From assembly GCA_021773075.1 (NCBI GenBank), contig JAJFKT010000030.1:62001-126000 (forward strand): a stretch of 64,000 bases of DNA, read 5' to 3'. The translations under genes were made by a program, and so were the position numbers. Of this stretch, positions 38,061 through 54,401 are shown in pieces (positions within the stretch are counted from its first letter, which is position 1; each line of letters opens with the position of its first letter). The stretch is from Woeseiaceae bacterium. GTDB lineage: Bacteria; Pseudomonadota; Gammaproteobacteria; Steroidobacterales; Woeseiaceae. Below the pieces are notes generated by a model. That model was not told where the DNA came from, did no database searches, and saw only the letters and a program-made list of their open reading frames with translations.

Positions 38061-39513
38061 TATTCGCATTCAGATGAAAAAGATTCCCCGGGTCGTATTT
38101 GTCTTTCGCTGCAACAAGTCGCGGATAATTGTCACCGTAGTTACCCTGGGTTTTCTGATCCGACTCTTCATTCAGGTTGGTGTAGAAGCCGATGATGTGC
38201 GGTGATGCGTCTTTGTAGAACTCACGCGCCTTGGCGATTTGCGTATCCATAACTGAGGGGTCTTCCGAGACGATCATGATGCCGAGGTTGAGCGCAGCAT
38301 TACGATGCGAATAGGCCATCGCGTCCGGCGCAACCGATGCAGGCATGCCGCCTAAATGCTGGAACCAAGAGCCGACCGGTGCATCACGATTCATGTGGTC
38401 GACGATGACTTCAGCCAATCCCGCAGATATTTCGGTTACGAGTCCAGACTTCAGATAATACTGTTTGCCGTGGCCCAAAATTGCGTCAGCACCGGTCTGG
38501 AAGGTTTGGTATTCCATCGCTCCCAGCTGTTCAGATATCGGTTTCGCGAGCTTCAGTAATGGCGCCATGACCTTTTCGCCCGTTGCGTGGTCACCCGCAT
38601 ACACAACTTCAATGTTGACCATACGATTGCCGTCGGGATCGGAGAAAATATTCGGTTCAATGCTGGCTTCATTCGGTAGCTCAGCAGCTAGCTCGCCGTA
38701 TCCGGTCAGAAAGTCTGTGCTCAAGGCGAACAAAACATTGCCGCCGTATATTGTTGGGTTGAAAGGATGCAGCTTGTAGACGAACTCAGTCGCAACACCA
38801 AAGTTGCCACCACCGCCTCGAATCGCCCAATATAAGTCCGGATTCTCTGCCTCGCTGGCGCGCAAAATTTCGCCGCTCGCGCTTACAATATTTGCTGCGA
38901 CGAGGTTATCGACAGCGAGTCCCGTGAGCCGGTCGGTGCGTCCATAACCGCCCCCCAGGGTAAACCCGCCGGCGCCAGTGTGCGAAACGATACCGGTTGT
39001 TGTACCGAGCTTATGTGCGTGTGTTGCAACATCAATGTGCCCGAGTAGAGCGCCACCACCGGCTTTCGCTGTCATGGCCTCGGTATCAACATCGACGCTG
39101 TGCATTTTCGCAAGGTCAATCATTAATCCGCCATTGCATGACGATTTACCTGGAAGGCTGTGGCCGCCGCATTTAACGGCCAGCAGGAGGTCTTGTTCGC
39201 GCGCGAAATTCACCGCGCTCATGACGTCCACCTCACTCGTACATTGAGCGACGAGCGCGGGTCGTTTGTCGAACATGCCGTTCCAAAGTCGCCGGGCCGA
39301 ATCGTAGCCACCATCCGTCGATTGCATCAATTTGCCTTGCAGCGAAGCTGCAAAATCCTTGACCAGAGATGACTCGATCGTAATATCTTCGCCCGTGCGG
39401 GATACGGCGGCCAGCGTCGAGCTCGCGGTCGCTGTAGAGTCTTTGCTGCAGGCAGGTAATGTCGCCGCTATGCCAGCGGCCAGTGCACTCTTACAAAAAG
39501 TTCTTCGGCGCAT
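38044..39513 (-). CDS. FAD-linked oxidoreductase of the BBE family, Tat-exported lipoprotein
   Basis: 489 residues. The N-terminus RRRTFCKSALAAG fits the twin-arginine rule RRxFxK, and LPAC fits a lipobox, so it is probably exported folded by Tat and lipid-anchored. The PCMH FAD domain has VKCGGHSLPGKSS (His for covalent flavin) and GAGGFTLGGGYG. The second Cys of bicovalent family members is absent at that point. The C-terminus has the BBE motif YPRLVAAKDKYDPGNLFHLN. It likely oxidises carbohydrate or alcohol substrates. The 3' end overlaps the MATE gene. Confidence 0.9.
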   Translation of the reverse strand: MRRRTFCKSALAAGIAATLPACSKDSTATASSTLAAVSRTGEDITIESSLVKDFAASLQGKLMQSTDGGYDSARRLWNGMFDKRPALVAQCTSEVDVMSAVNFAREQDLLLAVKCGGHSLPGKSSCNGGLMIDLAKMHSVDVDTEAMTAKAGGGALLGHIDVATHAHKLGTTTGIVSHTGAGGFTLGGGYGRTDRLTGLAVDNLVAANIVSASGEILRASEAENPDLYWAIRGGGGNFGVATEFVYKLHPFNPTIYGGNVLFALSTDFLTGYGELAAELPNEASIEPNIFSDPDGNRMVNIEVVYAGDHATGEKVMAPLLKLAKPISEQLGAMEYQTFQTGADAILGHGKQYYLKSGLVTEISAGLAEVIVDHMNRDAPVGSWFQHLGGMPASVAPDAMAYSHRNAALNLGIMIVSEDPSVMDTQIAKAREFYKDASPHIIGFYTNLNEESDQKTQGNYGDNYPRLVAAKDKYDPGNLFHLNANIKPSA

Positions 39514-39604
39514 CTTTGGTCCCCATTCTTATTTTCTTTCAAGAATAGCTCATTACGAGTCGATTGCGAGCGGCGTAGCCGCCAAGTAATGAATCAGGGC
39601 TTCC

Positions 39605-40267
39605 CTAAGCTTGTCCGAAATCGGGGCTATCGCCAGCGAGAAACTCGGCTTCCTCGGCAGTATTTTCGCGATTTAGTAGCTTATTACGGTGCGGGAAGCG
39701 CCCAAACTGATCGACGATGTCCTTATGCAGTTCGGCAAATTGAGCGATGGTTAGAAATGTTTCCCGATCTGTGGCTGAGACCGCTTCAGCGAGTCGGTTG
39801 TACAACTCCACAGACTTCGCCTGCACTTTCTTCGACTCAGCATGTTGCAACGGCATGTAAAAAAACACCCGTTGAATTGGTGTAAGCCCCTTGTCTTTCT
39901 GTTCCATCGCGCCTTCAACGCAGAGCTTAAGCGCAAGTTTGTCGGTAGCGAACGCTTCGGCTGTACCGCGATGAATATTGCGGCGAAACTGATCGATTAG
40001 AAGGATGAGGGCCAGACGTCCGTGTGGCTCGGCAGCCCAATGTGAAATTTCCCCCAGGCACGCTGCATCGACCTCATCGGCAAACTTTTCTTTTACCTCA
40101 TGATCAAAGACCGGATCTTCGCCAAACCATATCTCCATACGTTGATCAATCTGCGGTGCCGTCAGATCCTGCTCTTTGAACCAGAACGAGACGATGGCAT
40201 CAATGCGGGCCTGATCTTCATCAGTGATCGTCGCATCAACGCTTTCGCTTAACAGTTTTACGGCCAT
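39605..40267 (-). CDS. DUF924 family protein
   Basis: 220 residues, all-helical. The conserved blocks are FWF, DQFRRNIHRGTAEAFATD, FFYMPLQHAES and FGRFPHRN, typical of DUF924 (TPR-like fold). No activity is known. It is divergent from the lipoprotein gene at 40436. Confidence 0.9.
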   Translation of the reverse strand: MAVKLLSESVDATITDEDQARIDAIVSFWFKEQDLTAPQIDQRMEIWFGEDPVFDHEVKEKFADEVDAACLGEISHWAAEPHGRLALILLIDQFRRNIHRGTAEAFATDKLALKLCVEGAMEQKDKGLTPIQRVFFYMPLQHAESKKVQAKSVELYNRLAEAVSATDRETFLTIAQFAELHKDIVDQFGRFPHRNKLLNRENTAEEAEFLAGDSPDFGQA

Positions 40268-40331
40268 TTCGATTTTCCGGGAGCAATCATTGCTTCAGTG
40301 TGCTGCGTCAGTGGCGAATCGTCGTTGCGTT

Positions 40332-40370
40332 GCGTCACTTTGACGCGCTCCTAATTGCACTTCAAAGTGC
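40332..40370. promoter_or_regulatory. Two adjacent palindromes in the DUF924/lipoprotein intergenic region
   Basis: GCGTCA-CTT-TGACGC (40332-40346) and GCACTT-CA-AAGTGC (40357-40370), ten bases apart, in the 168-base divergent region. Each has perfect arms of six bases. Candidate operators; no regulator is assigned. Confidence 0.35.
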
Positions 40371-40435
40371 GAACCCGGTCACAATTTGGGCCGAATCGAG
40401 CATTTGAAGCGGCGCTTGCCAGTAGACTTTAGCAG

Positions 40436-40921
40436 ATGATAAGGGGAGCCACTCATAATTGCTGTAGCCCAATCGCCCGTGCTGCTCTGCTGCTCATTCA
40501 CGCGATATTTGTTGTAGCCGCTTGCGGTGGTCCGGAACCCGGACCAGACGAACAGCTGCTGCGATGGGTCGACGCCGGTCAAAATGCGGCGGAAACGAAG
40601 CAACGTGCAGACATGCTGGATTTGATTTCACCTGCGTATACAGATTCGAACGGCTATGATCGCGAAGAGATTGGCAACATTCTGCGGCTCTATTTCTTGC
40701 GCCAAAACAGCATTAGTTTACTTACCTCGGTAGATGACATTCGGGTATATGGTGGTTCGGCTGCGGAGATAGACCTGACCGTTGGCATGGCGGGCACAAA
40801 AGATGGTGTCTTCGGGTTTAGCGCCGACGCTTACCGGTTTCGGTTGGAGCTGGAGCTCGATGGGGATGACTGGTTGTTGATCTCGGCTCGCTGGGCCGAG
40901 TTAGGCAAGGAATTACACTAA
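40436..40921 (+). CDS. Predicted lipoprotein of unknown function
   Basis: 161 residues. The N-terminus has a hydrophobic run ending FVVAAC, a lipobox, so the mature protein starts at Cys31. The rest is mainly acidic, with a C-terminal beta-rich domain (SVDDIRVYGGSAAEIDLTVGMAG ... YRFRLELELDGDDWLLISARWAEL). The fold resembles SnoaL/nuclear-transport-factor-like small domains, but this is only a visual impression. A second lipoprotein gene follows 11 bases later. Confidence 0.75.
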   Translation: MIRGATHNCCSPIARAALLLIHAIFVVAACGGPEPGPDEQLLRWVDAGQNAAETKQRADMLDLISPAYTDSNGYDREEIGNILRLYFLRQNSISLLTSVDDIRVYGGSAAEIDLTVGMAGTKDGVFGFSADAYRFRLELELDGDDWLLISARWAELGKELH

Positions 40922-40932
40922 GGGAGGATGGC

Positions 40933-41415
40933 ATGAGATACGGATACATGATGCGCTTCCAAATAACGGTGCTGGCCCTTTGCATGTCTGCATGCGCGGC
41001 CCTGCCAGAGAATATGTATCGTTCACCCCAGGTCGATTTGAAGGACGTCAGGCTTGTTGGCTTTGGGTTCAGGAATCAGACTTTTCTCCTGTCATTTGAT
41101 GTCGCGAATCCGAATCCTTTCGCATTGCCTGTACGAAATGTCGAATATGGCGTAGCACTCGATGGGCAACGTTTCGCCAGCGGTCAAACCACCGGTAATT
41201 TCACGGTTCCCGCCGGTGGTGAAGCGAATTTCTCGATTAGTGTTGATCTGAACCTGCTGCAAACAGCGCCGCAGCTGCTTTCTATCGTCCGCGATGGTGC
41301 TCGGCGCGACATCCGTTACGAGCTGGACGGAAGCTTTGGCGTCGACATTCCGCTAATGCCCGCAATCAGCTATCACAACAGCGGAACCTTACGACTGAAC
41401 TCGGAGTCATTCTGA
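40933..41415 (+). CDS. LEA type 2 (WHy-domain) lipoprotein
   Basis: 160 residues. Signal with lipobox (ALCMSAC), then a single WHy/LEA_2 domain: LVGFGFRNQTFLLSFDVANPNPFALPVRNVEYGVALDG (seen in translation) and LDGSFGVDIPLMPAISYHNSGTLRL. LEA_2 proteins occur in stress-tolerant bacteria and bind or protect surfaces. It is likely co-transcribed with the preceding lipoprotein gene and anchored in the envelope. Confidence 0.85.
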   Translation: MRYGYMMRFQITVLALCMSACAALPENMYRSPQVDLKDVRLVGFGFRNQTFLLSFDVANPNPFALPVRNVEYGVALDGQRFASGQTTGNFTVPAGGEANFSISVDLNLLQTAPQLLSIVRDGARRDIRYELDGSFGVDIPLMPAISYHNSGTLRLNSESF

Positions 41416-41558
41416 GTCACGGTTTCGCGCGCAACAATCTCGACGACGTGGCAAAGCTAGCTGAAAATCGCCGATATCGTCCGTTTTGGATGCTAATTCG
41501 CCCAATTTTCGCCTAAAGCAAAAAAAATCCGGGCGGCTGTCATATACTTTTGCTGATC

Positions 41559-41602
41559 TGGCATGCATGCCAATCCCGGCATTTCGATGCCACCCTTATA
41601 AT
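41559..41602 (+). promoter_or_regulatory. Candidate gltBD promoter with upstream palindrome
   Basis: A perfect 14-bp palindrome TGGCATGCATGCCA (41559-41572) and a consensus -10 TATAAT (41597-41602) with no -35. The palindrome is centred at about -43.5 from the predicted start (41609), the position of a class II activator. A second possible -10 (TATACT, 41543-41548) would put the palindrome just after its start. Confidence 0.5.
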
Positions 41603-41614
41603 GAAACCCTGATT

Positions 41615-41639
41615 CGAGGATCGCCGAGAGTGATCCTCG
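41615..41639 (+). promoter_or_regulatory. Leader hairpin just upstream of gltB
   Basis: CGAGGATC-N9-GATCCTCG, an 8-bp perfect stem with a 9-base loop, ending 8 bases before the gltB ATG. It would form near the mRNA 5' end and no Shine-Dalgarno sequence follows it. It may affect translation start. Confidence 0.5.
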
Positions 41640-41647
41640 CGGCGTCT

Positions 41648-49532
<7,885 letters not shown>

Positions 49533-49539
49533 TCGCTAA

Positions 49540-50232
49540 CTAGTCGCCTAACCAGCGATAGCCCATGCCGTAGACGGTCTCGATTGCATCAAATCCTGAA
49601 TCGATTGCTACGAACTTGCGGCGAATCCGCTTGATGTGCGAGGTGATCGTATTATCGTCAAGAACAGCTTGCGCCGCGTCCATGAGCTGTTGACGATTTT
49701 TGACGTGCCCCGGGTATCTTGCCATCGCATGCACGAGCCAGAATTCCGTTAACGTCAGCGCGACCGACTGTTCCTGCCAGTGCACCGTCATCCGTTCCGT
49801 ATCGATAACGAGATCACCGCGTTGCATGCTGCTATTCGCAGATTGCGGTTTTTGCATCGCATCGAGGCGTCGGAATAAGGCGGCAATTCGGGCCATCAAA
49901 TGCGGCAAGCTGATGTCCTTGGTTAGATAATCGTCTGCACCAAGCCGCAAACCCGATACGGCGTCGAATTCGCTATCTCTGGCGGTCAGAAAAATAATCG
50001 GTAAATCAGCAGAACGGGCGCGCAATTCGCGACACAGCTCGAAGCCACCCTCGACGTCGTCTCGTAGATTGATATCGATGACGACGAGGTCCGGCAGGCG
50101 AGTTTCGAACGCATTTAGCGCCGGCTCACGCGCGTCGAATGCATCGACTGCGTATCCCTCACGACGAAATGCTGCGGAGTAGTTTTCCCGGATTGCTGCT
50201 TCATCTTCAACAATTGCGATGCGCTTTGCCAC
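49540..50232 (-). CDS. Dedicated sortase system response regulator (OmpR/PhoB type)
   Basis: 230 residues from GTG 50232. The start is fixed by an excellent ribosome binding site, GAGGAG six bases upstream; the track's longer start is not supported. Receiver domain with IAIVEDEAAIRENY, phospho-Asp in LVVIDINLRDD and Lys in DDYLTKDISLP, then a winged-helix DNA-binding domain (TLTEFWLVHAMARYPGHVKNRQQL ... TSHIKRIRRKF ... ETVYGMGYRW). It pairs with the kinase just downstream and is divergent from the sortase target gene. Confidence 0.9.
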   Translation of the reverse strand: MAKRIAIVEDEAAIRENYSAAFRREGYAVDAFDAREPALNAFETRLPDLVVIDINLRDDVEGGFELCRELRARSADLPIIFLTARDSEFDAVSGLRLGADDYLTKDISLPHLMARIAALFRRLDAMQKPQSANSSMQRGDLVIDTERMTVHWQEQSVALTLTEFWLVHAMARYPGHVKNRQQLMDAAQAVLDDNTITSHIKRIRRKFVAIDSGFDAIETVYGMGYRWLGD

Positions 50233-50270
50233 ATTGAGCTCCTCTTGATGTAGCCACAATTTGCCACATT
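50225..50270. repeat. Direct repeats in the divergent sortase-system promoter region
   Basis: TTTGCCACATT occurs at 50225-50235 (over the response-regulator start codon) and again at 50260-50270. A partial copy, GCCACA at 50253, is spaced 10 bases from GCCACA at 50263, one helical turn. This is the pattern of tandem OmpR/PhoB-family sites. It is a candidate site for the neighbouring regulator. Confidence 0.5.
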
Positions 50271-50370
50271 ACGCCCGTGCATTGCCATGCCGCAGTCCGC
50301 AAGACGTCTTATTGCCGCGGCCCAATGAGACTCAGGACGCTCATTCGAAACAAGACCAAGGCAGGAAAAC

Positions 50371-52440
50371 ATGCATTGCACGCAAACAGACTCGAGATCG
50401 TGGCTCTGGGTATTGCCCCTGATCTGCATTCTTCTTTCAGGACCGGCGCCTGTTCAGGCAGAAGGCCCGACGCCCAATGAAACACAGTCTGGCAGTCTGT
50501 TGCTGCGCATGGAAAACGGCTATTCGACAGCCACTTTATTGAACACCGAAGTCAACATGGAAATAAGCGGGCTGATCGCACGCGTATCCGTTCGGCAGGA
50601 GTTTCGTAATACGAGCACAGATTGGGTTGAGGGTGTTTACGTCTTCCCACTGTCGGATACGGCGGCGGTAGATCGCATGCGGCTACATATCGGCGAGCGC
50701 TTCATCGAAGGTGAAATACAGGAAAAAGAACATGCGAAAAAGACCTATGAAGCTGCAAAGGCCGCAGGCAAGAAAGCGAGCCTGGTTGAGCAGCAGCGGG
50801 CCAATTTGTTCACCACCAACGTGGCAAACGTCGCGCCAGGCGAATTGGTGGTTGTCGAAATCGAATACCTGGAAGACGTTCGCTACGAAGCAGGCCAATT
50901 TAGCATTCGCTTCCCGATGACGCTGACACCACGATATATCGCGGGCAGCGCGCTGCCGGACCGTGTCGGCAATGGGTGGTCGCCGGATACCGATCACGTG
51001 CCTGACGCTTCGACTATCACCCCACCCCAGGTCGCATCATCAACGGCACACAAGTTGTCGCTGGCAGTGAACGTTAACGCTGGCATGCCACTCGAGATAA
51101 TTGCCAGCCGCTACCATCCGGTCAGCGTTACTGAGAATAACGATCAATATACTGTGTCATTGCGCTCGGCCAGCGTAAAGATGGACCATGATTTCGAGCT
51201 GGTATGGCGTCCCGTGCCGTCGGCAGCCCCGCGCGCGATGTCGTTTGTAGAGAGGGTTGGGGACAAAACGCATTACCTGTTGATGCTAATGCCGCCCGAT
51301 CAGGAAAAAGTTTCGGCCGCCACGATGCCGCGTGAAACCATTTTCATAATCGACACGTCGGGGTCAATGCACGGGGTATCAATACAACAGGCCAAGCGCG
51401 CGGTGCAGCTTGCTTTGCAGGGACTGCGGCCGACCGATCTATTCAACATTATTGAGTTCAATTCGATAACGAGGTCGCTGTTTGAGCGCAGTCAGGTTGT
51501 GTCGATGGCGACCATTCAGCAAGCGAGCGATTTTGTCGCGAAACTGCAAGCGAATGGTGGTACCGAGATGCGTCCGGCGCTGTCAATGGCACTTGAGTCG
51601 CCGCCTTCGGTGCAGCACCTGCGGCAGGTCGTCTTTATCACTGACGGTAGTGTGGGTTACGAGGATGAATTATTTTCAATGATCGAGAATCAGCTGGGTG
51701 CAGCACGCCTTTTTACGGTCGGAATAGGCTCGGCACCGAATAGTTGGTTTATGCGCAAAGCCGCTGAAGCGGGTCGTGGGTCCTATACGTTCATCAGTGC
51801 GTTGCATGAGGTCAGAGAAAAAATGGACGGGCTTTTCCGCAAGCTGGAACAGCCTCAGGTAACGAATATCGAGGTCGCCTGGCCAAGTGGGGTCGTTGCC
51901 GACAGCTTCCCGGCGATCGTACCGGACCTGTACATAGGGGAGCCAGTGACAGTGAAGGTTGAGACGAGCGGCAGTTTTCGAGCGGGTGACCGGGTTCGGA
52001 TAAGTGGTAATTCGATCGCTGGTGCCTGGTCCGCTGAGCTGCCTGTCGGTCTGGCATCAGAAAGTCCCGGTGTTGCCGCGCTTTGGGCACGGGCACGAAT
52101 AGCTGAACTTGTGAATCTCGAGCGCCGGCATGCGGAGCCAGACGAAATACGATCAGCGATCGTCACGACGGCTGTGGCATATCATTTGGTCAGCAAGTAC
52201 ACCAGTCTGGTTGCTGTCGATAAGACACCCGTGCGACCTGCCAGTGATCCACTTAAGAGTGAGCAAGTTCCGAATCTAATGCCTTACGGTCAAAGCACGA
52301 ATGCAATTTTCGGCTTCCCGGCGACGGCAACAAACGGTCGGGCGCTTCGCTTTATCGGGTTTGCGTCTCTTTTCTCGGCATTGCTATTGCTCGTCATGCT
52401 GCGTAGCGGAAAAAGTTGGCCGCGGATCAAGCGTGCTTAG
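50371..52440 (+). CDS. Sortase target protein with VIT and vWA domains
   Basis: 689 residues. Signal peptide (about 1-31, ending PVQAEG). VIT domain (about 45-170; RVSVRQEFRNTSTDWVEGVYVFPLSDTAAVDRM). vWA domain with MIDAS Asp328-x-Ser330-x-Ser332 in FIIDTSGSMHG and RPTDLFNIIEFNS. The C-terminus is a sorting signal: FPATA at 649-653, hydrophobic helix (about 660-678), basic tail KSWPRIKRA. This matches the marine proteobacterial sortase target family. The motif is a variant of LPxTG. Ribosome site CAGGA is 5 bases before the ATG. The sortase gene overlaps its end. Confidence 0.9.
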   Translation: MHCTQTDSRSWLWVLPLICILLSGPAPVQAEGPTPNETQSGSLLLRMENGYSTATLLNTEVNMEISGLIARVSVRQEFRNTSTDWVEGVYVFPLSDTAAVDRMRLHIGERFIEGEIQEKEHAKKTYEAAKAAGKKASLVEQQRANLFTTNVANVAPGELVVVEIEYLEDVRYEAGQFSIRFPMTLTPRYIAGSALPDRVGNGWSPDTDHVPDASTITPPQVASSTAHKLSLAVNVNAGMPLEIIASRYHPVSVTENNDQYTVSLRSASVKMDHDFELVWRPVPSAAPRAMSFVERVGDKTHYLLMLMPPDQEKVSAATMPRETIFIIDTSGSMHGVSIQQAKRAVQLALQGLRPTDLFNIIEFNSITRSLFERSQVVSMATIQQASDFVAKLQANGGTEMRPALSMALESPPSVQHLRQVVFITDGSVGYEDELFSMIENQLGAARLFTVGIGSAPNSWFMRKAAEAGRGSYTFISALHEVREKMDGLFRKLEQPQVTNIEVAWPSGVVADSFPAIVPDLYIGEPVTVKVETSGSFRAGDRVRISGNSIAGAWSAELPVGLASESPGVAALWARARIAELVNLERRHAEPDEIRSAIVTTAVAYHLVSKYTSLVAVDKTPVRPASDPLKSEQVPNLMPYGQSTNAIFGFPATATNGRALRFIGFASLFSALLLLVMLRSGKSWPRIKRA

Positions 52441-53005
52441 AAACGCGACGCGCCTGGTTGTGGCCTGCCTCCTTTGTTTCGGATTCTGGCAGCTTAGTCA
52501 GGGCAGTTACATTCCAGCGAAAGCGTGGTTGGCACAGGAACTCATGCAGCGTGCCTGGACGCGAACAGCTGATGGAGAAGTTCGGGTCACGCCATGGCCC
52601 TGGGCAGATACCTGGCCAGTGGCGAGACTGTCTGCAAAATCCGGCGCTGTCGATCTCATCGTGCTCGCAGGTAGTTCGGGCCGCACTTTGGCGTTCGGGC
52701 CCGGACATTTGAGTGCAAGTGCATTGCCCGGCGAAATTGGAAACGTGGTGATCGCCGGCCACCGCGATACGCACTTTCAATTTCTTCAGGCGGTAGAAAT
52801 CGGCGAACAGCTCCAAATGGAATCGATCGATGGAACATCAAACACCTATACAGTTGAGAGCATCGATATCGTCGATTCACGCAAGGGCCGCTTGTTGCTC
52901 GACACGGCCGCGGCGACTCTCAGCCTCGTCACCTGTTATCCGTTTGATGCGCGCGAATCGGGCGGACCGCTGCGTTACGTTGTGACAGCGAGAGTGCTGT
53001 ATTAG
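52433..53005 (+). CDS. Class GN-like (marine proteobacterial) sortase
   Basis: 190 residues from GTG 52433, overlapping the target gene by 8 bases. N-terminal membrane anchor (about 8-28), then the sortase fold with the catalytic His in VVIAGHRDTHFQFL, Cys in LSLVTCYPFDA and Arg in GGPLRYVVTAR, ten residues past it. It should cleave the target at its C-terminal FPATA-type motif and attach it to an envelope acceptor. The track start (52301) lies inside the target gene and is not credible. Confidence 0.92.
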   Translation: MLRNATRLVVACLLCFGFWQLSQGSYIPAKAWLAQELMQRAWTRTADGEVRVTPWPWADTWPVARLSAKSGAVDLIVLAGSSGRTLAFGPGHLSASALPGEIGNVVIAGHRDTHFQFLQAVEIGEQLQMESIDGTSNTYTVESIDIVDSRKGRLLLDTAAATLSLVTCYPFDARESGGPLRYVVTARVLY

Positions 53006-53036
53006 TCTGTAATCGAATACAGCCTCAAGAGCCTCA

Positions 53037-54401
53037 ATGGAATCTCGAAAGCCCAAGCTTACCGAGGGGTCGGTCGGTCGACACCTCGTCAAAATGACCG
53101 TGCCCATATTATTTGGAATCACGATGATGATGGCGCAGTCCATCATTGATGCGTGGTTTCTGGGCAAGGTCGGTGATAGTGCGCTCGCCGCATTTAGTTT
53201 CGGATTTCCTATACTCATGGTGATTACGAGCGTGGCTATCGGGCTCGGAGCAGGCACGTCGTCTGTCGTTGCTCGAGCCATCGGCGCTAGCGACCATCGT
53301 CGCGCACGACGCCTTGCCACAGACAGCCTTCTGCTTTCGTTCATGATTACAGCGACCCTCGCCGGTATCGGAATACTGACGATTAATCCCCTATTCAAAT
53401 TATTGGGTGCGCCCGCCGAAATGATTCCGATGATCCGGGGCTTCATGACGATTCTTTACTGCGGTGTTCCTTTTCTGGTCGTGGGCATGGTTGGAACCAG
53501 CAGCATGCGGGCGACAGGTGACACGGTGTTGCCGGGCAAATTGATGATGGCCGGTGCGCTGTTGAATGTGATACTGGATCCAATCTTGATATTCGGTATT
53601 GGACCCGTTCCGGCTCTGGGATTGAACGGTGCTGCAATCGCCGCATTGATGGCCAGGGGTGCGATGTTTATCGGCACGATCTATTTCATGGTTTATCGTC
53701 TCGACATGGTTAGTTTCAACAAGCCGAACCCGGCGGAGCTCAAGAAGTCCTGGGCAGACATTTTGCACGTTGGCCTGCCAGCAGCCGGGACGAATGCAAT
53801 TATTCCGGTTGCGATGACGCTCATCACGGCGATGATCGCGCGCTATGGGCCGGAAGCTGTCGCCGGATTTGGTGTTGCAAGCCGTATTGAATCCCTGGTC
53901 CTGGTCATTTTCTACGCACTGTCGTCTGTTATCGGTCCATTCGTCGGACAAAATCTGTCTGCGGATCGGGAAGGGCGCATTCAACAAGCTTTACGATTGT
54001 GCGCACAGTTTTGCCTCTCCGCTGGTTTGGCTATCGCGCTGTTGCTGGCGCTTGCTTCGGACTTCGTACCGACCTTGTTTAGTCAGAATCCCGATGTCAC
54101 CAGTGTTACCCGGATGTTTCTCTGGATCGCACCAATCAGTTACGGGGCGTACGGGGTCGTGATGGTCATGAACGCCGCATTTAATGGCCTCGGAAAACCA
54201 ATGCCGGCGGTCTATATCAGCGTCACGAGAATGATGCTCGTGTATCTCCCGCTGGCAATTCTCGGCAAGCAGTTGTTTGGAATTGCTGGAATTTTTGGAG
54301 CATATGCCGTGGCCAATTTGCTTTCGGGTCTACTGAGCTACGTCTGGGCGCGAAGGACTGCACGCAGTATTTGTGCTGTGTCGCCGGGATCCGCGGTCTA
54401 G
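53037..54401 (+). CDS. MATE-family efflux transporter
   Basis: 454 residues with twelve helices. It begins TEGSVGRHLVKMTVPILFGITMMMAQSIIDAWFLGKVG and has the C-terminal counterpart MLVYLPLAILGKQLFG. It resembles the DinF/NorM-like MatE group. It follows the sortase by 31 bases, but no functional link is evident. It ends head-to-head with the next MATE gene, sharing CTAG (TAG stop on each strand). Confidence 0.9.
   Translation: MESRKPKLTEGSVGRHLVKMTVPILFGITMMMAQSIIDAWFLGKVGDSALAAFSFGFPILMVITSVAIGLGAGTSSVVARAIGASDHRRARRLATDSLLLSFMITATLAGIGILTINPLFKLLGAPAEMIPMIRGFMTILYCGVPFLVVGMVGTSSMRATGDTVLPGKLMMAGALLNVILDPILIFGIGPVPALGLNGAAIAALMARGAMFIGTIYFMVYRLDMVSFNKPNPAELKKSWADILHVGLPAAGTNAIIPVAMTLITAMIARYGPEAVAGFGVASRIESLVLVIFYALSSVIGPFVGQNLSADREGRIQQALRLCAQFCLSAGLAIALLLALASDFVPTLFSQNPDVTSVTRMFLWIAPISYGAYGVVMVMNAAFNGLGKPMPAVYISVTRMMLVYLPLAILGKQLFGIAGIFGAYAVANLLSGLLSYVWARRTARSICAVSPGSAV

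Noticed and set aside
53400-53987. A 195-residue minus-strand ORF
   Set aside because: Antisense to the MATE gene at 53037, with His/Arg/Asn-rich composition typical of shadow frames.
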